Of a DNA stretch of 64,000 nucleotides, positions 1-8,030 are shown piece after piece. Numbering within the stretch: the stretch's first letter is position 1; the number at the start of each line of letters is the position of its first letter. Source of the DNA: Prevotella lacticifex (GTDB lineage: Bacteria > Bacteroidota > Bacteroidia > Bacteroidales > Bacteroidaceae); assembly GCF_019973375.1 (NCBI RefSeq), contig NZ_BPTV01000003.1, positions 211,459-275,458 on the forward strand, read 5' to 3'. The notes below the pieces were generated by a model. The model did no database searches and had not been told where the DNA came from. It saw only the letters and a program-made list of their open reading frames with translations. Position numbers and translations under genes: made by a program.

Positions 1-9
1 TTGTTTGAG

Positions 10-17
10 TAACTTTG
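10..17 (+). promoter_or_regulatory. Bacteroidetes -7 element for the NifX-like gene
   Basis: TAACTTTG matches the Bacteroidetes consensus TAnnTTTG and lies 18 bases before the ATG at 36. The -33 region falls outside or at the edge of the window. Confidence 0.6.
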
Positions 18-35
18 CATAAAATCTAAGCAAAT

Positions 36-389
36 ATGAGAAAAATAGCGATTCCGACATACAATGGCAAGCTGTGGCCACATTTCGGCAAGGCTCCACA
101 AGTAACATTCATAACGGTTGATGATAACGGAAATATAACAGGTAAGGAGCTGCTTGACGCTCCTGAACATGCACATGGCGCTATGGTGAAGTTTATACTT
201 GAGCATGGTGCAAGCGAAGTGTTGTGCGGTGGTCTTGGCATGGGAGCAGTGAACCTTCTGCATCAGGTGGGGATTGAGCTTCATGCTGGCGCACCTGCTA
301 TAGATATTGACGAAGTCGTAAAGCAGTATCTGGACGGTACTATACAGTATGGTGACAGCAGCTGTCATCATGACGGATGTGCTCATTAA
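36..389 (+). CDS. NifX/NifB-domain (dinitrogenase Fe-Mo cofactor-type) protein
   Basis: This 117-residue protein has the compact fold of the NifX/NifY/NifB C-terminal family, which binds iron-sulfur or iron-molybdenum clusters. Visible family features are the start MRKIAIPTYNGKLWPHFGKA, the acidic strand following it, and the glycine-rich VLCGGLGMGAVNLL stretch. No nitrogen-fixation gene is nearby, so a role in fixation is not implied; stand-alone members are common in anaerobes and are thought to carry or sense metal clusters. The C-terminus ends in a short Cys/His-rich tail (SSCHHDGCAH) that could bind metal. The start at 36 follows a good -7 element at 10. The family is clear, the cellular role is not. 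Confidence 0.85.
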   Translation: MRKIAIPTYNGKLWPHFGKAPQVTFITVDDNGNITGKELLDAPEHAHGAMVKFILEHGASEVLCGGLGMGAVNLLHQVGIELHAGAPAIDIDEVVKQYLDGTIQYGDSSCHHDGCAH

Positions 390-423
390 TTATTGACCTT
401 GAGGAAAAACTAAAAAAACAAAG

Positions 424-601
424 ATGAACAAGGAAAGTATTAAAGACGAGATTTCTGACTTCAAACGCCGCGGTGGTGATTTCTGCTTTACTTTTGGTGA
501 TGTGAAATAAGACCTTGCACAAGAAATTCAAGTACGGCATTCCTGTAATTTTATTTCTGCAAATTATGGCTTTTGTCGTTGTCTACTTTCACTTGATATA
601 G
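424..601 (+). pseudogene. Possible remnant of a small membrane protein, split by a frame change
   Basis: Two short reading frames follow each other. The first (424-510) encodes 28 residues beginning MNKESIKDEI. The second (515-601, TTG start or a frameshifted continuation) encodes a basic stretch followed by one strongly hydrophobic segment, GIPVILFLQIMAFVVVYF. Together they would make a small protein with a C-terminal membrane anchor, broken by a frame change near 508-515. It may equally be two unrelated short frames. I do not recognise a family. Confidence 0.25.
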
Positions 602-610
602 GCAATCTCC

Positions 611-1135
611 TCAGATTGTAAGAAGATACTTTGGGTCAACGTATTTCGTCAGCCACACTCCGTTTCGTGAAAGATAGAACTTTATTCCGTCGGAAGCCAT
701 TCTCTTGCAGTCTATTCCCAACACATAAGGCTTGCCATGGCGTGAGCCGACTTTTGTGGCTATTTCCTTGGTTGGAGACAGATGGACGTATTGGCGAGTC
801 TCACTGAGAATGCCTTTATCATAGATAGATGGCAGAAATCTTGTCGCTGTTCCATGGTATAGAATATCTGGTGGAACGGTTTCCTGCAGTTCAACGTCTA
901 CATTAATGGAATGCCCTTGTCTTGCACGAATCTTGGTATGCTGCGTATTGAACTCATAACGTTGCTTGTCATTGTTGGCAACGATGTCTTCGAGCTCCGC
1001 CATCGTATAGCCATGATTCTTTATCAAGTCCTTTACATCCCGCCATCCATGTTCATCAAATTGGTATTCAGTGTCATGGCGAAGCAGGAATGCAAGATGC
1101 TTGCTCTTACGGATAAGGTCTTTCTCTTCTGTCAT
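611..1135 (-). CDS. kptA: RNA 2'-phosphotransferase, Tpt1/KptA family
   Basis: KptA removes an internal 2'-phosphate from RNA using NAD+, giving ADP-ribose 1'',2''-cyclic phosphate. The 174-residue product shows the family motifs in order: RHD at residues 19-21, the GW of the N-terminal winged helix at 30-31, RARQGHS at 70-76, YHGT at 93-96, HLS at 118-120 and RHGKP at 132-136, so the Arg-His-Arg-Arg catalytic set looks complete. An in-frame ATG at 1189 would overlap the upstream carbonic anhydrase gene, and homologues start near the MTEEKDLIRKSKHLAFLLRH segment, so I use 1135. It is the last gene of a leftward group. In bacteria its natural substrate is unknown. Confidence 0.93.
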   Translation of the reverse strand: MTEEKDLIRKSKHLAFLLRHDTEYQFDEHGWRDVKDLIKNHGYTMAELEDIVANNDKQRYEFNTQHTKIRARQGHSINVDVELQETVPPDILYHGTATRFLPSIYDKGILSETRQYVHLSPTKEIATKVGSRHGKPYVLGIDCKRMASDGIKFYLSRNGVWLTKYVDPKYLLTI

Positions 1136-1142
1136 AGCTATA

Positions 1143-1646
1143 CTACTTGCTTCTGTACCATTCCTTGATATACATGTAATGTTCGGCAAATGTCTTTGCT
1201 TTGGCCGGGTCTTCTTTCTTGATTAACTTTGCCGGAACTCCAGCCCACATTTCGTTTGCGCCGACCTTTGTCCCTGCAAGGAGAACCGCTCCGGCAGCTA
1301 TGATGGCATTCTCACCTACATCACAGCCGTCAAGAACCACAGCATTCATGCCAATAAGCGCTCCTTTGCGGACGGTAGCGGCATGTACTATCGCTCCATG
1401 GCCGACTGATACGTCATCTTCAAGAGTTACAGGGAAACCGTTTGTCTGGTGGATGCATGCGTTATCCTGCACGTTGACACGATTGCCGATGCGGATGGCA
1501 TCAACATCGGCACGGAGTACCGCACCATACCAGATGCTACAGTCATCACCCATGATTATGTAGCCTGCAAGTGTGGCATTTTCGGCGATGAAACAATCCT
1601 TTCCCCATTTCGGAGTTTTACCTTGTACAGTTACTATTGTCGCCAT
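1143..1646 (-). CDS. Gamma-class carbonic anhydrase family protein (hexapeptide repeat)
   Basis: A 167-residue left-handed beta-helix protein built from hexapeptide repeats (for example IIMGDDCSIWYGAVL, VGENAIIAAGAVLLAG). The three histidines expected to bind the active-site metal are present at residues 66 (CIHQ), 83 (VGHG) and 88 (IVHA). Length and motif layout match the YrdA/PaaY subgroup, annotated as gamma-carbonic anhydrases although activity has been shown for only some. It lies 7 bases upstream of kptA and 3 bases downstream of the ammonia-lyase remnant, so all are probably transcribed together. Confidence 0.9.
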   Translation of the reverse strand: MATIVTVQGKTPKWGKDCFIAENATLAGYIIMGDDCSIWYGAVLRADVDAIRIGNRVNVQDNACIHQTNGFPVTLEDDVSVGHGAIVHAATVRKGALIGMNAVVLDGCDVGENAIIAAGAVLLAGTKVGANEMWAGVPAKLIKKEDPAKAKTFAEHYMYIKEWYRSK

Positions 1647-1649
1647 TTG

Positions 1650-1977
1650 TCAACCTGCTATCGCTTTATAATTGTCAGGATCAGTGTTGCCCTCGGTACT
1701 GAAAACCAAGACAACGGAATTCTCATTAAGTCCAAGTTCATCCTTCATATTCTTGTATTCAGGATTGTTGAGCATGGCATTGACGAGTCCGGTGGTTGTG
1801 ATGAATGTCATCTTGCTTATGGCGTCTTTATATTGAGGCTCATTGAGCAACTGGCAGAGTGATGTCAGGCGATAGTCCAGTCCGAGGTCTTCACAGACAA
1901 CCCGGAACATGGCATACACTCCGCCCAGTGGCTTAAACGCTTGCTCGCCAAATCTTTATGATTTGTATCTTATCCAT
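1650..1977 (-). pseudogene. Diaminopropionate ammonia-lyase, internally deleted remnant
   Basis: The reading frame carries recognisable pieces of the PLP enzyme that splits 2,3-diaminopropionate to pyruvate and ammonia. An ATG at 1977 opens MDKIQIIKI, then the frame changes and continues as RFGEQAFKPLGGVYAMF, which contains the PLP-lysine region of the family. The text runs to MTFITTT, where homologues continue with DGNHG, and jumps directly to the C-terminal part (NMKDELGLNENSVVLVFSTE, then GNTDPDNY). The intact enzyme is about 400 residues; only about 105 codons remain, so at least two internal deletions have occurred. The stop codon and spacing to neighbours are preserved: 1 base after the peptidase stop and 3 bases before the carbonic anhydrase. 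Confidence 0.85.
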
Positions 1978-1978
1978 A

Positions 1979-4090
1979 CTATTTTACCTTCATACCCATC
2001 TGATACATGATGAAGCCATAGATGTCGGCATTCTCTTCCATCTGCTTCGATAATGGCTTGCCGCCACCGTGCCCGGCTTTCGAATCGATGCGGATAAGGA
2101 CAGGTGCTGAGCCAGCCTGATCCTGCTGTAGTGTAGCAGCGAACTTGAACGAATGAGCCGGAACAACACGGTCGTCGTGGTCGGCAGTCGTTACGAGCGT
2201 AGCAGGATAGCTTACACCTTTCTTTATATTATGAAGTGGAGAATAGCCTTTCAGATACTCGAACATCTCCTTTGAGTCGTCCGATGTGCCATAGTCTGGA
2301 GCCCAGTTCCAGCCAATGGTGAACTTATGATAACGGAGCATGTCCATTACACCGACTTCAGGAATGCAGACCTTGTAAAGGTCAGGACGCTGAGTCATGC
2401 AGGCACCGACGAGCAATCCGCCATTGCTGCCACCCATGATAGCAAGGTGGTCTTTATCGGTATAATTATCCTTGATGAGCCATTCGGCAGCCGAGATAAA
2501 GTCGTCGAAGACATTCTGCTTCTGCATCTTGGTACCGGCAAGGTGCCATGCCTCGCCATATTCGCCACCGCCACGGAGAACGACATAAGCATAAATGCCG
2601 CCACTCTCAAGGAACGGCAGACGCATAGCCGAGAAGTAAGGCGGATAGGTTACGTTGAAGCCACCATAGCCATACATCAGAACAGGAGTCTTTCCGTTTC
2701 GCTTTAAGCCTTTTTTGTAAGTCAGGAAGATAGGAATGCGTGTACCGTCTTTGCTGGTGTAGAACTGCATCTCACTGGTATAGTCGGATGTGCGGAAGTT
2801 TACCTTCGGCTGACTGTATACCGTACTTTTGCCAGTCTTGTAGTCGTACTGATAGATGGTGTTTGGAACAGTATATGAAGTATAAGAGTAGAAACACTCT
2901 GGGCGCTCACGCTTTCCGCTGAATGATGCACTGCCTACACCCGGTAGCTTTATCTCGCTGAGTCGCTGACCATTGATATTATAGAGGAAAGCTTCGCTGA
3001 TATTGTCCTTAGTGTATGTCAGCACCAACTTGTCGCCACCGATGAATGTTACTCCGTCGAGAACGTCATCACTCTGTGGAACGAGTTCCTTCCAGTCCTG
3101 ATAGCCCGGATGATGAATGTCGGCAACCATGATGCGGTTATTCTCGGCTCCGGCATTGGTGAAGAGATAGATGGAATCGCCAATGGTCTCAATAGGCGAA
3201 TAGTTCTTCGATGCATCACCGGTCATCTGAATGAACTGCGAGTTCGGTTGACGAAGATCACGGACATAGAGATTAAGTCCCTGATCCATGCCCGACTCAT
3301 AGAGGAACATCATTGTCTCTTCCTTGTTTACGCCAACGCCATAGAAACGGAGAGGATATGCCGGATTCTGATAGAAGAGCACGTCCTGAGACTGCGGTGT
3401 GCCGAGCTTATGATAATAAACTTTCTGAATAGAGTTTTTTGCGGAAGTCTCATGTCCCTGCTCCGGTGCATCGTAGGCGCTATAGTAGAAACCGTCGCCC
3501 TGCCATGCTGCATCGGTGAACTTAGCCCAAACAATATGGTCGTCGAGCAGTTTGCCTGTAGCTACATCCTTGACATAGATTTCCTCCCAGTCGGAGCCGT
3601 TACGGGAAATAACATAAGCTAAGTACTTTCCGTCGTTAGAGAACGAAATGCTCTTCAACGCAACAGTTCCATCTGTGCTGAGCTTGTTCGGGTCAAGGAA
3701 CACACGCTGTTCTCCGCCAAGCTTGTCCATCTGATAGAGCACAGCCTGGTTCTGCAAGCCATTGTTGCGGTAAACGTACCACTTGCCATGCTTTTCGAAT
3801 GGTGTGTAAACCTTCTCATAGTTCGACACTTCCTTCAAGCGTTTCAGGTACTGGCTGCGCTGCGGCATCTTGTCGAGATATGAGCGTGTGAGCGCATTCT
3901 CTTCCTTTACCCACTTGGAGGTAGCCTCGCTGTTGTCGTCTTCAAGCGGACGGAACGGGTCGGCTACCTTCTCACCGAAGTAAGTATCGACGGTGTTGTC
4001 GTGGGGTGCCTCAGGATATTTGAGTTTCTGTGCCATAGCTGTTGTTGCTGTCATTGCCATTGCTGCGGCAAATAATAAGTTCTTATTCAT
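1979..4090 (-). CDS. Prolyl oligopeptidase family serine peptidase (S9A), exported
   Basis: A 703-residue prolyl endopeptidase that cleaves short peptides after proline. A signal peptide is visible (MNKNLLFAAAMAMTATTAMA, cut before QKLKYPEAP), so the enzyme acts in the periplasm. The N-terminal region after it has the seven-bladed propeller pattern. The C-terminal alpha/beta-hydrolase domain holds Ser555 in GGSNGG, the Asp in DHDDRVVP (about 640) and His674 in AGHGGGKP. The length matches the family. A -7 element at 4120-4127 lies 30 bases upstream, making this the first gene of the leftward unit that ends with kptA. Confidence 0.95.
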   Translation of the reverse strand: MNKNLLFAAAMAMTATTAMAQKLKYPEAPHDNTVDTYFGEKVADPFRPLEDDNSEATSKWVKEENALTRSYLDKMPQRSQYLKRLKEVSNYEKVYTPFEKHGKWYVYRNNGLQNQAVLYQMDKLGGEQRVFLDPNKLSTDGTVALKSISFSNDGKYLAYVISRNGSDWEEIYVKDVATGKLLDDHIVWAKFTDAAWQGDGFYYSAYDAPEQGHETSAKNSIQKVYYHKLGTPQSQDVLFYQNPAYPLRFYGVGVNKEETMMFLYESGMDQGLNLYVRDLRQPNSQFIQMTGDASKNYSPIETIGDSIYLFTNAGAENNRIMVADIHHPGYQDWKELVPQSDDVLDGVTFIGGDKLVLTYTKDNISEAFLYNINGQRLSEIKLPGVGSASFSGKRERPECFYSYTSYTVPNTIYQYDYKTGKSTVYSQPKVNFRTSDYTSEMQFYTSKDGTRIPIFLTYKKGLKRNGKTPVLMYGYGGFNVTYPPYFSAMRLPFLESGGIYAYVVLRGGGEYGEAWHLAGTKMQKQNVFDDFISAAEWLIKDNYTDKDHLAIMGGSNGGLLVGACMTQRPDLYKVCIPEVGVMDMLRYHKFTIGWNWAPDYGTSDDSKEMFEYLKGYSPLHNIKKGVSYPATLVTTADHDDRVVPAHSFKFAATLQQDQAGSAPVLIRIDSKAGHGGGKPLSKQMEENADIYGFIMYQMGMKVK

Positions 4091-4119
4091 TATATTATAT
4101 CGGATTTCGTCAATGTTTG

Positions 4120-4127
4120 CAAAGTTA
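4120..4127 (-). promoter_or_regulatory. -7 element for the prolyl oligopeptidase operon
   Basis: On the minus strand this reads TAACTTTG, the Bacteroidetes -7 consensus, 30 bases before the start at 4090. No clear TTTG is seen at -33. Confidence 0.6.
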
Positions 4128-4146
4128 CTATATTTAAACGAGAAAA

Positions 4147-4171
4147 GACAGTTTCTATATCGGAAACTGCC
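4147..4171 (-). terminator. Rho-independent terminator of the MFS gene
   Basis: On the minus strand GGCAGTTTCC is followed by a 5-base loop and its complement (one mismatch), then TTTT. It lies 27 bases after the MFS stop codon. Confidence 0.7.
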
Positions 4172-4197
4172 TTTAATGGTGTTCGGTCATTGCTTGA

Positions 4198-5397
4198 CTA
4201 TATGATCACTTTCAGTTCTATATTAATCCTACTAGTGAGTAAAGTTATGAGAAGACTTGCGAATGCAAAGAGTCCGCCGACAATGCAGACACCGGTCCAA
4301 CCCATTGCGGCCCAGCCCTGTCCGGCAAGGAATGTTCCAAGACTGCCGCCAATGAAGTATGTGGTCATGAAAATGGTGTTGGCACGGCTGCTTGCCTCAG
4401 GTATTTGGGCTATGCAACCGCTTTGGTTGCTGAGTTGCTGGAATTGTGTGCCAATATCAACTAAGATTAAGGCCACGATTAGACCTATGTAGCCATAGCC
4501 GAAGAAATAGGACACGAGCCAGCCAATGATTTGAATGACTGCACCGCATCCACTGAATTTCTTTATTCCATATTTCGGAATATATTTGCCAATGTCAGAT
4601 GCTGCTATTGCTCCTGCCATACCGCAAAGTCCCAGCATCCCGACCATGTCGCTGCCTGCGCAGAACGGCTGTTCTGCAAGGTGGAAAGCCATGCATGACC
4701 ATATAGTCAGCATAGAACCGAAGGCAAGTCCACCACGAACACTGTATAACCGGATTCTCGGATGAGTGCGGAATATTGTCCAGACGGAATGCATCAGCTG
4801 TGGATATGTACCGGTGAAGTTGCGCTTCATGTCCGGCAAGATTCTCAGGGCTATGCCGCAACAGATAATCATCAGTCCGGCTGCAATGAGGAACATTGCA
4901 CGCCATGACAGCCATTCGCCGATAAAGCCGCTGACGACACGGGCTGCAAGAATGCCGGTTAGCAAACCAGAAAGAACATAGCCGATATTCTTCGACTTGT
5001 CTTCGGGTCGTGAGAACTGTCCTGCAACGGGTATGAAGAGCTGCGGAATAACCGATGATGCTCCAAGCAATAATGACGCTCCCCAAATGATGTATATATT
5101 ACTAGCCAGGCCTATGATTAATGACATGACGGCTGCCATTGTCATGCAGACCGAAATGATACGCCTGCGGCTGTATAAATCGCCAGAAGGGATAATGAAG
5201 AAGAGCCCGAAAGCATAGCCGACCTGTGTAATAACAGTTATGAGGTTTGCCGTGATGTGGCTTATGCCAAGACCGCTGCTTATCATCTCAAGCAACGGCT
5301 GATTGTAATAAAGGTTAGCAACCGTAACTCCTGCGAGCACTGCCATTGCTATGACAATGCTACGGGGTATTCCCATATTTTCTTTTAGCTCAATCAT
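4198..5397 (-). CDS. MFS transporter
   Basis: A 399-residue integral membrane protein with about 12 hydrophobic segments. The first segment ends in the NLYYNQPLL motif that marks a subgroup of major facilitator proteins related to YgaY/YnfM-like drug or metabolite exporters. The cytoplasmic loop between segments 2 and 3 has the GDLYSRRRI pattern corresponding to MFS motif A. The substrate cannot be read from the sequence. The ATG at 5397 is used; an ATG seven codons later is a possible alternative. It is monocistronic, with a promoter at 5429 and a terminator at 4147. Confidence 0.9.
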   Translation of the reverse strand: MIELKENMGIPRSIVIAMAVLAGVTVANLYYNQPLLEMISSGLGISHITANLITVITQVGYAFGLFFIIPSGDLYSRRRIISVCMTMAAVMSLIIGLASNIYIIWGASLLLGASSVIPQLFIPVAGQFSRPEDKSKNIGYVLSGLLTGILAARVVSGFIGEWLSWRAMFLIAAGLMIICCGIALRILPDMKRNFTGTYPQLMHSVWTIFRTHPRIRLYSVRGGLAFGSMLTIWSCMAFHLAEQPFCAGSDMVGMLGLCGMAGAIAASDIGKYIPKYGIKKFSGCGAVIQIIGWLVSYFFGYGYIGLIVALILVDIGTQFQQLSNQSGCIAQIPEASSRANTIFMTTYFIGGSLGTFLAGQGWAAMGWTGVCIVGGLFAFASLLITLLTSRINIELKVII

Positions 5398-5428
5398 TAG
5401 TTTATGGTCATCATTCCTAAAGTGGATG

Positions 5429-5436
5429 CAAAAGTA
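5429..5436 (-). promoter_or_regulatory. -7 element for the MFS gene
   Basis: On the minus strand this reads TACTTTTG, matching TAnnTTTG, about 32 bases before the MFS start. Confidence 0.55.
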
Positions 5437-5673
5437 ACGCTTTTATTTGTATTGGAAAAATCTTGCAGTAAATACCGTAAAGATTTATTTGTTTTACAAA
5501 GAGGAATTCTATCGTTTAATATGATGGTAATCCCTAAAGCAACATGAATTACCCAAAAAGGCAGTTCCAAGTTAATGAAACTGCCTGAATCGAGTTATGC
5601 ACCCGGCATAGGAGAGATTATGTTGATATGTATCCATTCAAGATTTTTGGTAGTATGGGTATATATAACACAA
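5437..5673. other. Intergenic stretch with one hairpin, no gene seen
   Basis: There is no convincing coding frame between the MFS promoter and the hsp20 remnant. A hairpin with arms AGGCAGTT (5559-5566) and AACTGCCT (5579-5586) is preceded by AAAAA, so it could serve as a weak minus-strand terminator. Confidence 0.4.
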
Positions 5674-5704
5674 AAGGGGCTTGTCCAATAATGGAAAGTC
5701 CCTT
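5674..5704 (-). terminator. Hairpin downstream of the hsp20 remnant
   Basis: Arms AAGGGGCTT (5674-5682) and AAGTCCCTT (5696-5704) pair with one G-T, and the stem extends inward as TCCA/TGGA around a four-base loop. On the minus strand TTTTG-like bases follow. It occupies the same place relative to the broken hsp20 as the hairpin at 32683 does to the intact copy. Confidence 0.6.
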
Positions 5705-5728
5705 GTGTCTTATGCTAGTGCGTGAAGT

Positions 5729-6031
5729 TTATGCGACCTCAATGCGTTTGGTCTCTTTCTCAGCCTTTGCGGTACGAGGAAGCGTGATGTGAAGAACACC
5801 GTTCTCAACCTTGGCACCGATCTTGTCTTTCTCGACATCCTCAGGCAGACTCAAAGCCTGCTCATAGTTGCAACTGGCGAACTCACGGCGGAGGTAGTGC
5901 TCCTTCTTGTTGGCTTTGCCGTCCTCGTTCGCGACTCTGCCATTCAAGCAAGCTTGATGGCTCTCGCTGCTCCCTCGGTTCTCATCCTTCTTCTCGTCCT
6001 TGTGCTCCATCTTAGATTCTGCGTAAAGCAA
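5729..6031 (-). pseudogene. Truncated, rearranged second copy of hsp20
   Basis: The last 60 residues (from KKEHYLRREF to KRIEVA) are nearly the same as in the intact Hsp20 at 32737-33165. The first 70 or so residues of the intact protein, including most of the alpha-crystallin domain N-terminal strands, are missing. About 22 unrelated residues (RGSSESHQACLNGRVANEDG) interrupt the acidic MEHKDE..KKDENR stretch. No ribosome site like that of the intact copy remains. A short foreign coding-like fragment begins at its broken end on the plus strand. The frame is open but a functional chaperone is unlikely. Confidence 0.8.
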
Positions 6032-6117
6032 CCCACCTGGACGATTACGAGAGGGTCGTTGCTAATGGTGTTACCCACGAATCCTATTATCTGGTTGGAG
6101 ATGTGCTTTTAATATAA
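6022..6117 (+). pseudogene. 3' fragment of an unidentified gene
   Basis: An open stretch of 31 codons without a start, ending at TAA 6115-6117, has protein-like composition (LDDYERVVANGVTHESYY then LVGDVLLI). It begins where the homology of the neighbouring hsp20 remnant ends, so the two fragments may mark a recombination junction. I do not recognise the parent family. Low confidence. Confidence 0.25.
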
Positions 6118-6325
6118 TAAGAGTTAAATTCTAAATATTAACTACCGATAGGTGTAAGTTTCTCGAATTTTATATGTAATTTTACAATTCTGTGTTGGTG
6201 ATTCATTAATTTTTCAGCACTAAATTAAGTAAGATTTCCGACACAGCAAAATTCTGAGCAACATTTTGTTGCTTAGGAACTTATAAATTAATTTAAACTA
6301 TAGTGCTGCGTAATTTAGAAATTAT

Positions 6326-6910
6326 ATGATAAGATTGTTAATATTATTGCTATCGTCCGGCATAACATTCAACTCATGGGCTCAGTCAGCTAAAAGAAAT
6401 GATTATGACGCTCATAAAGAGCTGGTTAAGGCTGAAAAATACATTCCGGAATTTGCCGAGGATTCTGTGAAGGCATGCTTTCCCATATACCGTGTGCTTG
6501 TCAAGAAAGAATATCGGAATATGAAATTCGATGCAGTACCAAAATATAAGCGAATAGAGGCATATCTCGATTTCGATCATGCTACTTTAGATGAAGTTAT
6601 CGCAACCACATCAGATTGGGACTACACATTAGAGGGCAAATATTCAAACTATAATTCTTACTGCTATTCTAAATCGAAAGATAATCCCTTGCTTTCATTA
6701 GTTAATAGTATTAAGCCAGATAAATTATACTTTTTATTTGGTCAATCCGATTTTCTGCTTGTCGAAAAATCCGCAGAACGTTACCTTGTACAATATGTAG
6801 ATCATTTGTGGAAAAAATGCGATTTGCCAGAACTTACAAATAACATTAACGAATTCAACACCTACATATTCCCAAACAAAGAGAAAAAGAAGTTAGTATA
6901 TTCTAAGTAG
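6326..6910 (+). CDS. Exported protein of unknown function
   Basis: This 194-residue protein opens with a signal peptide (MIRLLILLLSSGITFNSWAQ). The mature part is polar and rich in Tyr, Lys and Asp, with no repeats or metal motifs that I recognise. It sits in an AT-rich patch just upstream of an Imm40-type immunity gene, and both have codon use unlike the GC-richer neighbours, which suggests acquisition by transfer. A role in the same immunity or toxin locus is possible, but nothing in the sequence demonstrates it. Confidence 0.65.
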   Translation: MIRLLILLLSSGITFNSWAQSAKRNDYDAHKELVKAEKYIPEFAEDSVKACFPIYRVLVKKEYRNMKFDAVPKYKRIEAYLDFDHATLDEVIATTSDWDYTLEGKYSNYNSYCYSKSKDNPLLSLVNSIKPDKLYFLFGQSDFLLVEKSAERYLVQYVDHLWKKCDLPELTNNINEFNTYIFPNKEKKKLVYSK

Positions 6911-7020
6911 CTCTATAGTAGCACTCAAAAGACCTCTCTAATCTTCAAGTCTATAGATAGTTATAGTGTCTATCAAAGAGCCGAACAGAGATATTAATTA
7001 TAGATTATTTAGTCCTTTAA

Positions 7021-7365
7021 ATGAAGCAGAATGATATAATTCCAATTATTCAAGATAATAATATTTCCGAATATTATTCCTTGAAGAATTTAGGTGTTGA
7101 AGGCTATGCCTTTCCATACCAAGAAGCACTTAAAATAGTGCACATATGCAAACTTTTAGCTATTCCAATATTAGGCGGTGATGTATATAGTATGAATAAT
7201 TCTACTATAAAGAACTCAGATAATAATTGGTATTATGACAGGGCTCCACATGAGTCATATTACGAATACGTGCAAAACAGTTGCAATAAATCCGAATCTT
7301 ACATAAGGACTTTTAAGACTCATTCTTGTGATAGGCCTTTATTTTCCTTTGTCTTAGAAAATTAA
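7021..7365 (+). CDS. Imm40-family immunity protein (orphan)
   Basis: The 114-residue product resembles Imm40 proteins, which protect cells from polymorphic toxins delivered by competitors. The resemblance lies in the leucine-rich start (SLKNLGVEGYAFPYQEALKI), the LAIPILGGDVY core, and the later NNWYYDRAPHESYYEYV stretch. It has no signal peptide and should act in the cytosol. No toxin gene is adjacent, so it is an orphan, as is common in toxin-immunity graveyards. The surrounding DNA is AT-rich and followed by palindromes and conjugative remnants. The family call rests on remembered motifs. Confidence 0.65.
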   Translation: MKQNDIIPIIQDNNISEYYSLKNLGVEGYAFPYQEALKIVHICKLLAIPILGGDVYSMNNSTIKNSDNNWYYDRAPHESYYEYVQNSCNKSESYIRTFKTHSCDRPLFSFVLEN

Positions 7366-7516
7366 TTAGAATTAATGTAAGTTCGACAAATTATAAGTGC
7401 GCTTGTAAATTTGGTCATTAGCAAAATTCATGGCGCACTGAATATTTCCCGCGGGCCAATATTTGTAATCTACAGATCTATATTTGGTTAGAGCGGTCCA
7501 TAACTCAAGGAAAATA
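7366..7516. other. Short intergenic stretch before the large palindrome
   Basis: A minus-strand frame through here (ending at 7372) continues into the palindrome at 7517 and has no start outside it. I see no supported gene. Confidence 0.3.
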
Positions 7517-7645
7517 GTCATAGGCAGGCTTAAGCTCCCGATGGAGCTATGGTGTGGGAGTGATGGGGCAGCCTTTACGAGCAAGCTCGCAGTCTGCCCC
7601 ATCACTCCCACACCAACCCTGACGGGGTTAAAGCCTGCCTATGAC
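7517..7645. repeat. Large imperfect inverted repeat (cruciform-capable)
   Basis: The inner arms are perfect over 22 bases (7550-7571 and 7594-7615, beginning TGGTGTGGGAGTGATGGGGC) around a 22-base loop that itself contains GCGAGCTTGCTCG-like symmetry. The outer arms (7517-7533 and 7627-7645, GTCATAGGCAGGCTT) also pair, with a few mismatches between. The whole can fold as one stem of about 50 base pairs. It encodes nothing recognisable. Confidence 0.85.
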
Positions 7646-7868
7646 GAAAATTGCCAAGGCATAAAATTGCTCATAGCGCATAAAATAAATTGCGCCAAGG
7701 CGCATAAAATATTGTGCAGCTCAACAGAACACAAGCAGCATAGCAGACTTTCAAGACGCTATAGGTTTCTTGGTGAATCCTATGGGGTGCAGAGATAAAT
7801 CTATAATAGAGAGTTTTCCCTATCATACTTACAGACAGGAAAAGCCAATGCTACAACAAACCAATACC
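7646..7868. other. Intergenic, no gene seen
   Basis: There is no convincing reading frame. A short direct repeat GCGCATAAAAT occurs near 7677 and again near 7700. Confidence 0.3.
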
Positions 7869-8030
7869 GAAAAATCTTTACACCATTCCCAAACATGTCA
7901 TTTTGCCTTCCCAAACGGTCCGTTTCAGCTTGCGAAACGGACCGTTTGGCGTTCTAAAACGGGCTGTTTTAGAACACGGAATGGCATGTATTAGTAATCC
8001 ATTGATAATCAATGTTGTACAGAGGCGGCG
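7869..8030 (+). repeat. Dispersed CCGTTT-palindrome element, copy A
   Basis: This is one of four related elements in the window. The left end reads AAAATCTTTACAC, then CATGTCATTTTGCC. The core holds AAACGGTCCGTTT, AAACGGACCGTTT and an AAAACGGGCTGTTTT unit. It then reads AATGGCATGTATTAG and ends TTGATAATCAATGTTGTAC. Ends and order match the copies at 19082, 34741 and 56951, but this copy is the most diverged at its right end. Confidence 0.75.

Noticed and set aside
36..389. Nitrogen-fixation locus
   Set aside because: Only a NifX/NifB-like domain is present; no nif structural or assembly genes are in the window.
7517..7645. Invertible promoter flanked by inverted repeats
   Set aside because: The loop is only 22 bases and has no promoter box; no invertase gene is nearby.
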